64,000 nt of DNA from Dethiobacter alkaliphilus (GCA_016841605.1 JAENYV010000003.1:197064-261063); one strand, 5' to 3'; positions 34,309-44,064 are shown, counted from the stretch's first letter. Notes: generated by a model not told the origin, from the sequence alone. Numbers and translations: made by a program.

Positions 34309-36585
34309 TTATCTTGGAACCATGCGAATAACACCTCCCAGGCAGGTCGCCGCACAGGTGCCGCAACCTCCGCAGAGAGAAAGGTCAACATTAATTGTCT
34401 CCCCGTCCCGGGTCAGAGCCCCTCTGGGACAGGCCTCCACACATTTATCACACTGAACACAAATCCCGCAATGCAAACAGCGGTCATATTCTTCTTCAAT
34501 GTTTAACTCATCATCCGCCACGGGAGAAGCCTTTTGGGGCTTCAGGAAGACTGCATCCTGAGGATCTTTCACTTCCGGCAGGTACTCCCGTCCTTGCAGC
34601 AGTGCATCAACTTCCAGAGCACACTGCCGCCCTCGCCCGATATTCGTGGTAACAAGACCCTGGCCCTGGATATCTCCCGCCACAGAAATCCTGGGATGGA
34701 CAGAGCGGAAACTTTCTTCCTTTTCCCGGCTGTAAAAACCCCTCTGATCCAGACCGGAAAGCACTTCCTCCGGAAGAAAATCCAGCTGCGGCCGTTCATT
34801 AATAAAGACCAGAACCAGAGTTGCGGGGAGAAATGTTTCCTGCCCCATAATATCCTTGACAATAATACCCTCTTTGTTCGCTTCCTGCAGGAAAAGGGGG
34901 TAACGGAAACGGACGCCTTCGGTTTCCAGTCTGTGGCGATCCTCTATTTTGGCCGACGGTTTTTTAATATCGATAACTGTAATATGGCCGGGGGCCACAC
35001 CAAGGGCTATGAGAGCTTCAATACCATCGACCGCCGCGTCACCGCCCCCTACCACCACGACATCACTGTCCGGCTTCAGGTTTAAAAAATTACTGTTACG
35101 TCTTCCAAGGTTATATTCTTTGAGAAAATCAAGACCGGCCTGCAGATGCTCCGCGCCCTTGACCGGAGGTATAAGGGGCTGGTGAGCACCTACTGCCACG
35201 ACAACATATTGATATTCTTTCAGTATATTATCCATCATACCCTTGTTTACGCGCGTATTCAAGACAAATTTTACTCCCAGACGCGCAATTTTTTGCAGGT
35301 CATGTTCCAGGCTTTCCAGAGGAAGACGGGTGCGGGAGATAACCTGGTACAGTTTTCCTCCGGGACGATCTGACTCATCAAAAACCGTAACCGGATAACC
35401 TCTGCGCGCCAGCTGGTAGGCTGTGCTCAAACCCGCGGGACCTGCCCCGATAACGGCAATTTTTTCTTCTTTTACTTCTTCTACCTCCACAGGAAGGTCA
35501 TTTTTATAGTACCTGGCCAGTTGTTCACTCTGCACGGGAAAGTCCACCTGACCCCTGGTGCAGTTTTCCATACAGATATGCGGACAGATAAAACCACAGC
35601 AACTATAGCGCAAAGGGGTATACTCATCCAGCAAACGGATAGCTTTCTCCGTCTCTCCCAGGCGCAGCAAACGCAAAAAACGGCCTGTGGGAATACCGGC
35701 AGGACAACTGGCTTCACAGGGTGAACATTTCTCCACATGCTCCGGTTTTAAACCCGTGTCCACCGGGTAAGAAGGATAATAGAACCTGGCAAAAGGCCTT
35801 TTTCCTGCGGGAACGATTTTAAATAGCTCCCTTTCCAGAAGAGGAGCAGCCTTCATCTGAAAAACCCGTGAAAATTCCCGGACATAAGGCTCAACTTTTT
35901 GCAGGTCATCCCGGGTAACCGGAGTCAGGACAGCCCCGATCCCTAAAAGATAAGGAGGAATTTCATAGCCATAAATAAAAAGCTCTCCCCCATGTATTCC
36001 TGTCGCCAGAGTCTTGTCGGAATTTCCGGCAACTGATTCTTTGACATTATCCTTGTTCAGGAGAATAATTAACCCGCCGGCCATGTACTCCCCCAGGTAG
36101 TCTCCGGATGTGCCGCCGATGACCAGCACCGGTACTTTGCTGCGGTATTCCTTCATGTGGATACCGACGCGATAACCCACATCATCGCGGATATATAACT
36201 GCCCGCCCCTCATCCCGTAGGCCAGAGCATCTCCTCCCAAACCGTGAACAATGATTTTGCCGTCATCCATCGTATTTGCCACGGCATTCTGGCTGTGTCC
36301 CAATACCTCAATAGTGGGACCATTGAGATTGAAGCCGAGATCTTCCCCGGGAATCCCCTGTACCTGCAGATAAAGATCGGGAAAGGAGAGGCCTGCTCCC
36401 AGGTAACGCTGTCCCCGGACTCCTTTTAAAATAATCCGGCGTTCTCCGTCCAGAGCAAGCCGGCGAATTTTCTCATTTAATTCACGGTAGTAAATACCCC
36501 CGGCTTCGATTACTACGGTTTTCTTTGCCTCTTGCCCTTTACTCGCCGGCGTGTTGAACTCCAAGGATGGATAATTCCCGGTCAT
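34309..36585 (-). CDS. glutamate synthase GltB3-type GXGXG domain fused to GltD-like oxidoreductase and ferredoxin
   Basis: 758-aa fusion. Residues ~20-250 form the GltB3 GXGXG beta-helix domain (GDALAYGMRGGQLYIRDD, GGTSGDYLGEYMAGG). Residues ~275-700 are a GltD-like NAD(P)H:acceptor flavoprotein with iron-sulfur cysteines (CSPCEASCPAGIP, CCGFICPHICMENC), FAD loop VIGAGPAGLSTAYQLA and nucleotide loop VVVVGGGDAAVDG. The end is a 2x[4Fe-4S] ferredoxin (CLHCGICVQCDKCVEACP, CGGCGTCAATC). ATG 36585 follows AGGGGAGTGGGATTAA and overlaps the upstream gene by 47 bp. It supplies electrons to the split synthase. Confidence 0.9.
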   Translation of the reverse strand: MTGNYPSLEFNTPASKGQEAKKTVVIEAGGIYYRELNEKIRRLALDGERRIILKGVRGQRYLGAGLSFPDLYLQVQGIPGEDLGFNLNGPTIEVLGHSQNAVANTMDDGKIIVHGLGGDALAYGMRGGQLYIRDDVGYRVGIHMKEYRSKVPVLVIGGTSGDYLGEYMAGGLIILLNKDNVKESVAGNSDKTLATGIHGGELFIYGYEIPPYLLGIGAVLTPVTRDDLQKVEPYVREFSRVFQMKAAPLLERELFKIVPAGKRPFARFYYPSYPVDTGLKPEHVEKCSPCEASCPAGIPTGRFLRLLRLGETEKAIRLLDEYTPLRYSCCGFICPHICMENCTRGQVDFPVQSEQLARYYKNDLPVEVEEVKEEKIAVIGAGPAGLSTAYQLARRGYPVTVFDESDRPGGKLYQVISRTRLPLESLEHDLQKIARLGVKFVLNTRVNKGMMDNILKEYQYVVVAVGAHQPLIPPVKGAEHLQAGLDFLKEYNLGRRNSNFLNLKPDSDVVVVGGGDAAVDGIEALIALGVAPGHITVIDIKKPSAKIEDRHRLETEGVRFRYPLFLQEANKEGIIVKDIMGQETFLPATLVLVFINERPQLDFLPEEVLSGLDQRGFYSREKEESFRSVHPRISVAGDIQGQGLVTTNIGRGRQCALEVDALLQGREYLPEVKDPQDAVFLKPQKASPVADDELNIEEEYDRCLHCGICVQCDKCVEACPRGALTRDGETINVDLSLCGGCGTCAATCLGGVIRMVPR

Positions 36586-38047
36586 TTAATCCCACTCCCC
36601 TCAAGATAAGTCTGTTTCCCCGGAAAGAACCGATATCATAAATGCCGTTAAGACCCATGATTTCCTGCATTTCATGATGCCATCCCTCAATGAGATTTGT
36701 GATCCGCTCTTCAGCCCAGTCCACGTCCAGACGCTGGGCCAGTTTCTCATCGTTGGTCGTTATACCCCAGGGACACTTGCCGCTGCTGCACCTCTGGCAG
36801 GCATGACAGCCGCAGGCCAAGAGTGCAGCTGTTCCGACAGCCACGGTATCCGCTCCCAGAGCAATCGCCTTCATTACATCGGCACTGCTGCGTATCCCCC
36901 CGGCAGCCACAATCGATGCCTGATGCCTGATTTTTTCATCCCGCAAGCGCTGATCCACCGCGGCCAGGGCCAGTTCAATGGGGATCCCGACATTATCCCG
37001 GACAACGGCAGGCGTGGCCCCGCTTCCCCCGCGGAAACCGTCCAGGTAGAGCATATCCGCCCCGGCCCGCACAATACCGCTGGCAATAGCCGCCACATTA
37101 TGCACCGCAGCAATTTTGACACAAACGGGCTTATATCCGCTCGCCTCTTTAATAGCATAAATTAACAGCCTCAAATCCTCTATGGAGTAAATATCATGCT
37201 GGGGCGCCGGAGAGATGGCATCACTCCCCAGGGGAATCATCCTGGTCTCGGAAATCCCTTCGAGAACTTTTTCTCCGGGAAGATGCCCTCCTATACCCGG
37301 TTTCGCACCCTGGCCGATTTTAATCTGGTAGGCGCGGCCTACTTGCAGATATTCCGGGCTGACCCCAAACCGTCCGGAGGCAACCTGCAACACCACATGA
37401 TCGCTATAAGGATACAACTTACGATGAAGACCGCCTTCTCCCGAATACCAGAGCAGCCCCTTCTTTTTAGCCACCCTGGCGAGAGCGAGTTGAAAATTAA
37501 GGTTAATACTTCCATACGACATGGGAGCGAAAACCAGGGGCATATTTATTTTAATCAGTGACTTTCTCAGACGGCGTGGATCTTCCAACTCCTGGGATGA
37601 GGAGGGTTTCTTCCCCAACCAGGTAATTGTCTCCATCCTTTCTCTCTGGGGGTCAATGGAGGGATTGGTCACCTGGCAGGCATTAAAGAGCAGATGGTCC
37701 CAGTAAACGGGAACTTTCGTCTCCGCACCCATCCCCGTCAGGGCAACCGAGCCTGAAGCTGCCTGCAGATGAATACGGTGTATTTTATCTCTCTGCCAGA
37801 GCCCGTGTTCCCGCAGGGCCATTTTCTTTTCCACAATATCAATCGCGCCCAGAGGACAGGTATACTCGCAGCGGTGACACGCTCCACAGGAACGGCCGTT
37901 GGCAACAGGGATTTTTTTATCACCCCTGGTTTCCATACGAATTTCATTAAAAGAACATTCCTCGGCACATTGTCCGCAACCATTGCAGATATCCAGATCG
38001 AACACCGGGCGGAACTGCGACCGGAGTCCCGGTTTTGTCAACAGCAT
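36539..38047 (-). CDS. gltB: glutamate synthase FMN/iron-sulfur subunit (GltB2 type) with N-terminal ferredoxin
   Basis: 502-aa catalytic subunit that forms glutamate from 2-oxoglutarate and ammonia. It begins with two [4Fe-4S] motifs (CNGCGQCAEECSFNEI, CGACHRCEYTCPLGAI). The FMN-binding barrel has KPGIGGHLPGEKV, DGFRGGSGATPAVV and AAGGIRSSADVMKAIALGAD, and a cysteine cluster CGCHACQRCSSGKCPWGI. This is the archaeal-type split arrangement rather than the 1500-aa bacterial GltB. It begins next to the stop of the amidotransferase gene (TAGGATG), showing tight coupling. Confidence 0.92.
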   Translation of the reverse strand: MLLTKPGLRSQFRPVFDLDICNGCGQCAEECSFNEIRMETRGDKKIPVANGRSCGACHRCEYTCPLGAIDIVEKKMALREHGLWQRDKIHRIHLQAASGSVALTGMGAETKVPVYWDHLLFNACQVTNPSIDPQRERMETITWLGKKPSSSQELEDPRRLRKSLIKINMPLVFAPMSYGSINLNFQLALARVAKKKGLLWYSGEGGLHRKLYPYSDHVVLQVASGRFGVSPEYLQVGRAYQIKIGQGAKPGIGGHLPGEKVLEGISETRMIPLGSDAISPAPQHDIYSIEDLRLLIYAIKEASGYKPVCVKIAAVHNVAAIASGIVRAGADMLYLDGFRGGSGATPAVVRDNVGIPIELALAAVDQRLRDEKIRHQASIVAAGGIRSSADVMKAIALGADTVAVGTAALLACGCHACQRCSSGKCPWGITTNDEKLAQRLDVDWAEERITNLIEGWHHEMQEIMGLNGIYDIGSFRGNRLILRGVGLNDRELSILGVQHAGE

Positions 38048-38048
38048 C

Positions 38049-39161
38049 CTAGACCCCCCTTTTCTCGTAAGGCATATCTTGACTGCCGGCTATCTTTTCT
38101 CCATCTGCACAATTCAGAAAAACCGCGTAAGGCTGCCCGGCTCGCGGCGTAAAAACTCTTTCCAGATTCTCTTCCATCTCGTATAAAGCTGAAACTTCAC
38201 TGGCATAAAAGCTGTAGTCTCCCGCCAAACCGACGGTCATCGGCCGAAGCTTCGTATTGTCGGTAATACTGAAAAGGCCCCCGTCAAAGGCGGCAAGAAC
38301 GGCAAAAGGTCCATTTAACATTGCCGATTCGTAAATAACCTTGAGGGCAACCAATCTGTCCTGCAGTTCCATATTCTCCTCCCGCTCTACTGATGACCAG
38401 TATGGCGGAGCAAGAACTTCTGCGGCATCATAAATGGAAAGACCGTGCCTGCGAATAAGCAGGTCCAACAGGTAGGCAATAACTTCACTATCTGTCTGCA
38501 TACGGCAAAAATAGCCAAAACCATCGAGATAACGGCGGTTTATACCATACGAAGAAATTTCACCGTTATGCACAATAGAGTATCCCAACAAATTGAAAGG
38601 ATGGGCGCCTCCCCACCATCCCGGGGTATTGGTGGGAAAGCGATTGTGAGCCAGCCAGATATATCCCTCATATTCATCCAGACGGAAAAAATCATAGATA
38701 TCCGCCGGGGTACCGACACCTTTAAAAACTCCCATATTTTTCCCGCTAGAGAAAACAAAAGCCTTGCTGTTGGAAGCATTAATGTTCATGACCTTTTCAA
38801 TGGTGAAATCATCCTCACTAATCCCCGGCTTCAATTGTTCCATTTTATCCCCTTCCGGCTCGACAAAAAAACGCCGGCACAGAGGATAATCAGTTATTTT
38901 TTTCTCCCAAATGGGGATATCTTCCACATAATGAACGGCAAAGTTTTCTTTCAGCACCTTCTCCACTGCAAACATACCGGCAGAATCTTCCGACATTACA
39001 TGCAGGGCATAAAAATCTGCAAACTTCGGGTATATACCATACGCGGCGTACCCGGCACCCAAACCGTTACCCCGGTCATTTTGTAAAACAATGCCCTTGC
39101 GAATTCTTGCGCCGTTTTCTTTTACCATATTATGGCTAATTAAACCGGCTATCCCACACAT
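38049..39161 (-). CDS. glutamate synthase amidotransferase subunit (GltB1 type)
   Basis: 370-aa class II glutamine amidotransferase. The nucleophile Cys2 is seen in MCGIAGLISH, and the glutamine-binding features NRFPTNTPGWWGGAHPFNLL and HNGEISSYGINRRYL follow. It hydrolyses glutamine and hands ammonia to the FMN subunit encoded next. It is the first gene of the operon; the ferritin transcript ends in a terminator upstream. Length and context fit archaeal-type glutamate synthase rather than asparagine synthetase. Confidence 0.92.
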   Translation of the reverse strand: MCGIAGLISHNMVKENGARIRKGIVLQNDRGNGLGAGYAAYGIYPKFADFYALHVMSEDSAGMFAVEKVLKENFAVHYVEDIPIWEKKITDYPLCRRFFVEPEGDKMEQLKPGISEDDFTIEKVMNINASNSKAFVFSSGKNMGVFKGVGTPADIYDFFRLDEYEGYIWLAHNRFPTNTPGWWGGAHPFNLLGYSIVHNGEISSYGINRRYLDGFGYFCRMQTDSEVIAYLLDLLIRRHGLSIYDAAEVLAPPYWSSVEREENMELQDRLVALKVIYESAMLNGPFAVLAAFDGGLFSITDNTKLRPMTVGLAGDYSFYASEVSALYEMEENLERVFTPRAGQPYAVFLNCADGEKIAGSQDMPYEKRGV

Positions 39162-39238
39162 TTCTTACACCTTCTTTGCCAAATAGTGAAAAGCTTTTCC
39201 ATATTCAAATTCACGAAACGAATCAGACGTTTTCTATC

Positions 39239-39313
39239 CGGCTTCCATATGTAAAGAAGCCGAAAAAAAAAGAAAAATCTACCTGGCCGCAACGTAAAGG
39301 AGAGCCAGGTAGA
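39239..39313 (-). terminator. terminator of ferritin and adjacent inverted repeat
   Basis: TCTACCTGGC (39278-39287) and GCCAGGTAGA (39304-39313) form a perfect 10-bp stem. Read on the minus strand it is followed by TTTTTCTTTTTTTTT (39277-39263), ending the ferritin transcript. A second inverted repeat CGGCTTC/GAAGCCG (39239-39245, 39256-39262) follows the T-run in the glutamate synthase leader. Confidence 0.8.
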
Positions 39314-39382
39314 CAAATTGTAACATTATACACCAACGGTGTCAACGTTTTCGGAAAGAGTTTTTACATCGTGGAATTAAAC

Positions 39383-39895
39383 TTATTTATCTTCAGCTGG
39401 AGGAGTAAAGGTTCTCAAAGATAGTTCTTTGTCCAGATGATAAATTCCCTCCCCGTTCTCGCCCAACCGTTTAATTTTACTCAAAATGTCGGACATACTT
39501 GCTTCTTCTTCCACCTGTTCGTCAATAAACCATTTTAAGAAACTGATGGTTGCATGCTCCCTCTCTTCGTTGGCCAAATCCATCAGGGTGTAAATTCTTT
39601 CTGTTACAAATTTTTCATGATTTAATGCCAGTGTGAAAATTTCCTCCAACGATTTATAATCGTTTTTAGGTTCGTCCAAAGCGCTGATAAAAACGCGTTC
39701 TCCCCGTTCATCTAGGAAATGAAAGAATTTCATAGCATGAAAACGCTCTTCCTCAGCTTGAACAATAAAGAAATTAGAAAATCCGTTAAAGTCCCTGGAA
39801 GCACAAAATGCTGCCATGGCCAGGTAATAATTTGCTGAAAAAAACTCGTATTTAATCTGTTCATTCAATTCCTTTATTAATTTCTCAGAAAGCAT
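39383..39895 (-). CDS. ftnA: ferritin (non-haem, FtnA-like)
   Basis: 170-aa four-helix iron-storage protein assembling as a 24-mer. The di-iron centre residues are seen as EQIKYEFFSANYYLAMAAF (Glu near residue 17), AEEERFHAMKFFHFLDE (EExxH), and NEEREHATISFLKWFIDEQ. Ferroxidase function protects from Fe(II) and peroxide. It has its own promoter (39937-39965) and terminator, so it is monocistronic. The start follows AGGAGGAT. Confidence 0.94.
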   Translation of the reverse strand: MLSEKLIKELNEQIKYEFFSANYYLAMAAFCASRDFNGFSNFFIVQAEEERFHAMKFFHFLDERGERVFISALDEPKNDYKSLEEIFTLALNHEKFVTERIYTLMDLANEEREHATISFLKWFIDEQVEEEASMSDILSKIKRLGENGEGIYHLDKELSLRTFTPPAEDK

Positions 39896-39936
39896 AGTAA
39901 TCCTCCTAATAATAATTTATTTTTGATATATCATTT

Positions 39937-39965
39937 ATCATATCCGGCAGAGATATCTCCGTCAA
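39937..39965 (-). promoter_or_regulatory. ferritin promoter
   Basis: On the minus strand TTGACG (39965-39960) and TATGAT (39942-39937) with 17-bp spacing. GAGATATCTC lies in the spacer as a perfect palindrome and could be an operator; no Fur or PerR box was clearly matched. Confidence 0.6.
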
Positions 39966-40047
39966 CTTCTTCCAGCAAAAATATTTATTATTCTAATGCA
40001 CACCAATTCTTTCCTGAATTTTGTTATCGTTAAGCTATAACAGGACC

Positions 40048-40076
40048 TTGAATTAATTGGCAATTATTGATATAAT
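40048..40076 (+). promoter_or_regulatory. promoter of the CoA-disulfide reductase-like gene
   Basis: TTGAAT (40048-40053), 17 bp, TATAAT (40071-40076). The coding start is 35 bp downstream with AAAGGAGAT as ribosome site. Confidence 0.75.
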
Positions 40077-40111
40077 TTTTTAAATTCAAAAGGAGATACA
40101 ATAAAACAATT

Positions 40112-41458
40112 ATGTCGAAAAAACGGGTTCTTATAATCGGAGGTAACGCAGCGGGCTTAAGCGCAGCCAGCCAGGTTAAAAGACTTAAGCCGGATTGGGA
40201 GGCAATAGTTTTTGAAAAAGGAAAGTATATTTCCTATGCCGGATGTGGAATGCCTTACCACATTGAGGGCATCGTTCCAAATTTGGCGGATCTCATTGAA
40301 ATCACACCGGAGGTTGCGGTTCAGGAACGAAAAATCGATCTCAGGCTTAACTGTACTGTTGTAGCCGTCAATCCTGAAAAAAAAGAACTTCGGGTAAATA
40401 CCCCTGCGGGAACCCGCACGGAAAGGTTTGATTTTCTTCTCATCGCCACGGGAACCGTCCCTATGACAGAGGGCATCCGTTTTGAAAAAACAAAGAGAAT
40501 TTTTACACTGAAAAGTTTATCCGACACAGAAGATATTCTCCGCTTTATTGATGAAGAGAAACCACAAAAGTGTGCTGTTATTGGAGGCGGGTATATCGCC
40601 GTTGAAATGCTGGAAGCATTTCGGGGACGGGGACTGGAAACCCATCTTATTCACCGGCGCAATGATCTGGCCAAAACCTTTGAAAAAGAGATCTCCACAA
40701 TTATTAAAAATAAAATGCAGGAAAAAGGTATCATTTTAAATTTAAACAAATCTATCGAGGAGTTGCTGGAAAAAGATAATCATGTCATCGTCAGGACCGC
40801 TACGGAAGACATCCGTTACGATTTTGTCCTGGTCGCGACAGGTGTAAATCCAAATACCGAATTGCTGACGGAAACCCCTATTCAATTGGGAATCAAAAAT
40901 GCGGTCAAAGTAAACAAATTCCTGCAAACCAACTACGATTATATCTACGCGGCAGGAGATTGTACTGAAACCATTAATCTTATCACCGGGAAACCGGCTT
41001 ACGTCCCCCTGGCCCCCAAAGCCAACAAAGAAGGTTTCATTGCGGGGATAAATATTTGCGGAGGCAAAGAAGAATTTCCGGGGGTCCTGGAAACGGCTGT
41101 TACAAAATTTTTTGATCTGGGAATTGCCAGGACGGGGCTTTCTCTGGAAGCAGCAGAAAAACATGACCAGAGCACGGTCAAGTTCACTTTTTCCTCCCGA
41201 AGCAGGGCAAAATATTTTCCGGGGGGAGGAAAACTTAACACTGTCATTATTATGAGCAAAACCGACGGAAGGATTCTGGGAGCCCAGCTGGCAGGCCCCC
41301 TGGATAGTGTAAAAAAGATTGATGTTTTTTCTGCTGTCATTACCAATAGAATGGCTGTTAACGACGTATTTAAACTGGATCTTGCCTACTCTCCCCCTTT
41401 CTCCCCGGTCTTTGACACCGTAACCCTGGCAGCAAGACTTGGACGAAAGTATCTCTGA
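40112..41458 (+). CDS. CoA-disulfide reductase / NADH-dependent flavoprotein of the Nox/CDR family
   Basis: 448-aa FAD- and NAD(P)H-binding enzyme. FAD loop [14 protein letters not shown] (residues ~10-23), single active-site cysteine Cys45 in [10 protein letters not shown], second Rossmann [13 protein letters not shown], and FAD motif YAAGDCTE. The lone Cys at this place defines CoA-disulfide reductases, persulfide reductases and NADH oxidases. There is no rhodanese extension, so it is the short form. In an anaerobe it could reduce CoA disulfide, polysulfide or oxygen. The DnaJ-like gene follows within 16 bp. Confidence 0.88.
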   Translation: MSKKRVLIIGGNAAGLSAASQVKRLKPDWEAIVFEKGKYISYAGCGMPYHIEGIVPNLADLIEITPEVAVQERKIDLRLNCTVVAVNPEKKELRVNTPAGTRTERFDFLLIATGTVPMTEGIRFEKTKRIFTLKSLSDTEDILRFIDEEKPQKCAVIGGGYIAVEMLEAFRGRGLETHLIHRRNDLAKTFEKEISTIIKNKMQEKGIILNLNKSIEELLEKDNHVIVRTATEDIRYDFVLVATGVNPNTELLTETPIQLGIKNAVKVNKFLQTNYDYIYAAGDCTETINLITGKPAYVPLAPKANKEGFIAGINICGGKEEFPGVLETAVTKFFDLGIARTGLSLEAAEKHDQSTVKFTFSSRSRAKYFPGGGKLNTVIIMSKTDGRILGAQLAGPLDSVKKIDVFSAVITNRMAVNDVFKLDLAYSPPFSPVFDTVTLAARLGRKYL

Positions 41459-41474
41459 TTGTGAGGTAAAAAGA

Positions 41475-42515
41475 ATGGCTGTTAAATTTCAGGATTATTA
41501 TCAAATATTAGGCCTTGATCGGAAGGCAACGGAAAAGGAAATTCGAAAGGCCTACCGAAAATTGGCACGGGATTATCACCCCGACCTACAACCCAAAGAA
41601 AAACAGAACGAAGCCGAGGAAAAATTTAAACTGATCAACGAAGCTTATGAAGTTCTCAGTGACCCGCAAAAACGAGAAAAGTATGACCATTTAGGCGCCA
41701 ACTGGCAGCATGGAGACGATTTTGCCGCTTACCGGAACTATCAGCAGAGGAGACAGCGGCCGGGTGCCGGAAAAGGTTTTGGAGAGGCTCCGGGCGGATT
41801 TTCTTTTCATTTTGGCGATGGTGAGGGCACAAACAGCTTCAGTGATTTTTTTGAAGCCATCTTCGGCGGAGGTTTCAAGGGTGAAGATATCGGAAACACT
41901 CGCAAGACGCGCCGACCAAGGCGTGGTATTGACGTGGAAGCAGAGATGGAGGTAACCCTGGAGGAAATATTTTTTGAAAAAGAAAAACATCTGCAATTCT
42001 CCATTCAGGATCTCTGCACCCGTTGCGGAGGAACCGGTATCATCGACACTAGCTTTTGTCCTTTATGCGGTGGAAGCGGGCATATCCCCGGAGTTAAGAA
42101 TATAAAACTTAAAGTTCCCAGGGACACCCGGGATGGAAAAAAAATTCGTCTTAAAGGCCAGGGAGGCGAAGCAGAGCCTGGAGGAGATTCCGGCGATCTT
42201 TACCTTAAAATAAAAGTTCTTCCTCATCCCCGGTTTCTCCTTAAAGAAGATAACCTGGAGGCCGAACTGACAGTCTTCCCCTGGCAGGCTGTTTTGGGAG
42301 ACAAGGTGCCTGCCCCGACGATGGAAGGAACAATTCGGGTCAAAGTACCTCCCCGCACCAAATCGGGACATAAACTTCGGCTGCGCGGAAAAGGTATGCC
42401 CAGTAAAGACCACAGCAGGGGCGATCTCATTTTAAAGGTTATTATTGATATTCCCCAGGAGATTAAACCTGAAGAAGAAGAATTGTACCAAAGACTGGCC
42501 GCACTGCAAAACTGA
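41475..42515 (+). CDS. DnaJ-type co-chaperone with a single-zinc finger
   Basis: 346 aa. N-terminal J-domain ([23 protein letters not shown] intact in RDYHPDLQ), Gly/Phe-rich linker (~75-135), then a shortened zinc finger with only two CxxC motifs, CTRCGGTG and CPLCGGSG, followed by the C-terminal substrate-binding domain. Canonical DnaJ has four such motifs and CbpA none, so this is intermediate. ATG 41475 has GAGG 9 bases upstream; the longer frame from 41439 overlaps the previous gene. It presumably works with DnaK, not in this window. Confidence 0.9.
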   Translation: MAVKFQDYYQILGLDRKATEKEIRKAYRKLARDYHPDLQPKEKQNEAEEKFKLINEAYEVLSDPQKREKYDHLGANWQHGDDFAAYRNYQQRRQRPGAGKGFGEAPGGFSFHFGDGEGTNSFSDFFEAIFGGGFKGEDIGNTRKTRRPRRGIDVEAEMEVTLEEIFFEKEKHLQFSIQDLCTRCGGTGIIDTSFCPLCGGSGHIPGVKNIKLKVPRDTRDGKKIRLKGQGGEAEPGGDSGDLYLKIKVLPHPRFLLKEDNLEAELTVFPWQAVLGDKVPAPTMEGTIRVKVPPRTKSGHKLRLRGKGMPSKDHSRGDLILKVIIDIPQEIKPEEEELYQRLAALQN

Positions 42516-42580
42516 GCATGCATACGTCAAATAATAAATGTCAAAAGTCTAATGGTCATGACTTTTAATTAGAACAACTC

Positions 42581-42633
42581 AAAAAAAATTCCCCTCAAAA
42601 GTGAAAGAGGGCAACCGTAAATCCGATTGCCCT
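42581..42633 (-). terminator. terminator region after the TRAP solute-binding gene
   Basis: AGGGCAA (42608-42614) and TTGCCCT (42627-42633) form a 7-bp stem. On the minus strand a second pairing CCCTC/GAGGG (42611-42607, 42596-42592) is followed by AATTTTTTTT. A weak AAAAGTC/GACTTTT hairpin (42543-42566) may end the plus-strand dnaJ-like transcript. Confidence 0.6.
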
Positions 42634-42671
42634 ACTATTTCTGACTATATTCCGGAAAATTTGTATACGTA

Positions 42672-43796
42672 TTAATCTACATAAGGAGCAAAATCCGGAT
42701 ACAGTTCGTTATATTTATCAGCCAAATCCTTCATTTGCTGGAGAATCTCCTCTCCCGGAAGTCCCCTGCCATTTAAGAATTCCACATAGGCATCATGAAT
42801 AGGCGGCAATTTCTCTGTCCATCTTTCTGTTTCCTCCGGGGAAAGAGTTGTAATTTCAACGGTCTTCAACTCTTGAACATAATCTAAACCACCCGTGTTA
42901 ATCTCGTTCCACAAAGTCGGCAGATGATCGGCATAATATTCTTCGGTAGCTTTTGTAAATGTTTCTTGAAGATCGGAAGGTAATGAATTCCAGGTATCGA
43001 GGTTCATAACATTGAAGAACAACTGGTTATACAGAAAAGGAGTAAGAGTAACATAATCAGCAGTGACTTCACCCAGCCGGAACCCCAGCATTGACTCAAG
43101 GGGAGCAACGCCGCCGTCCATTACGCCCCTGGAGAGAGCTTCATACCACTCGCTCATGGGCAAGATTACCGGCGTGGCGCCAAGGGCTGCCAGTCCATCG
43201 GCACGGGGACCGGCGGTAGCTCCGATTTGAAGCCCGCTTATATCTTCCAATTTTTTTATCGGTTTTTTGGTAAATAAATCTGCCGGTCCCGAACCCCAGG
43301 TCCAGACGTGATGGACATCCTGGAGCTCCTCAAGATTCATTGTCTCAATGGCTTCCATAGCTGCCCAGCTTGAGGCTTCGGAGTTATAAAAACTTACTCC
43401 GGGTAAAAGCAGTGTCTCAAGAACGGGAAATCTCCCTCTTGTATAAGCATACACAGAGACTCCGATATCGGCAACACCCTGGACAACACCCTCATAAGTC
43501 TCCGCTGCCTTAATCAGAGTTTCGGCCGGATAACTGTTAATTTTAATCCGTCCATTAGTTGCTTCGTCGACGGCCGCAATCCAACCCTGAATAATATCTA
43601 CCTCCACCCTGTGGTTGGATGGGAAGAAATGGGCAAGACTTAATTCATAAACAGTATCATCCCCTTGGGGAGTTGGTTCGGCCCCCTGATTTTCAGCCGG
43701 AGTTGAAGATGAGCAACCGGCAAATACACTTACTAACATTAATAAACTTAACAGCAATGCCGCGATTTTATAATGCCTGGAAATCTTTTTCAACAT
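42672..43796 (-). CDS. dctP: TRAP transporter solute-binding lipoprotein (DctP)
   Basis: 374-aa extracytoplasmic solute-binding protein. A lipoprotein signal ends in the lipobox FAGCSSS. DctP marks are ELSLAHFFPSNHRVEVDI at the start of the mature domain and QIGATAGPRADGLAALGA, where the conserved arginine binds the carboxylate. ATG 43796 follows AAAGGAGAGAAAAA. It is downstream of a long leader with a G-rich repeat. The small and large permeases lie about 9 kb away (53071-54866), so it may be paired with them or be an extra binding protein. The ligand is unknown. Confidence 0.92.
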   Translation of the reverse strand: MLKKISRHYKIAALLLSLLMLVSVFAGCSSSTPAENQGAEPTPQGDDTVYELSLAHFFPSNHRVEVDIIQGWIAAVDEATNGRIKINSYPAETLIKAAETYEGVVQGVADIGVSVYAYTRGRFPVLETLLLPGVSFYNSEASSWAAMEAIETMNLEELQDVHHVWTWGSGPADLFTKKPIKKLEDISGLQIGATAGPRADGLAALGATPVILPMSEWYEALSRGVMDGGVAPLESMLGFRLGEVTADYVTLTPFLYNQLFFNVMNLDTWNSLPSDLQETFTKATEEYYADHLPTLWNEINTGGLDYVQELKTVEITTLSPEETERWTEKLPPIHDAYVEFLNGRGLPGEEILQQMKDLADKYNELYPDFAPYVD

Positions 43797-43829
43797 TTTT
43801 TCTCTCCTTTACTGCAATAATTTCATTTT

Positions 43830-43876
43830 CCCCTTGCATTAACCCCCTTGTACTAATCCCCTTGAAAGTTACCCCC
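43830..43876 (-). repeat. tandem G-tract repeat in the dctP leader
   Basis: On the minus strand the motif AAGGGG(G) recurs four times with periods of 13-15 nt (C-tracts on the plus strand at 43830-43833, 43843-43847, 43858-43861, 43872-43876), and a further GGGGG lies at 43930-43926. The unit resembles AAGGGGnTTAATnC. It lies 34-80 bp before the dctP start. Confidence 0.75.
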
Positions 43877-44064
43877 TTAATCAACATCACTATGTATAAG
43901 AACTTTTCTGTGTTTTAATAGCATTCCCCCTTCTCTCTAATTTTTTAATAATACATATAGTATCTATATTTTTGTTTTCCAAAATATTAGGTAATAAAGT
44001 AATACAGTTAAGATAATGAACTATAATAAATGTTTTTTTTACTTTAAAACTTTATGTTTTTAAA

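Noticed and set aside
43830-43930. CRISPR-like array
   Set aside because: Units are only 13-15 nt with no unique spacers of normal size; it is a G-tract repeat.
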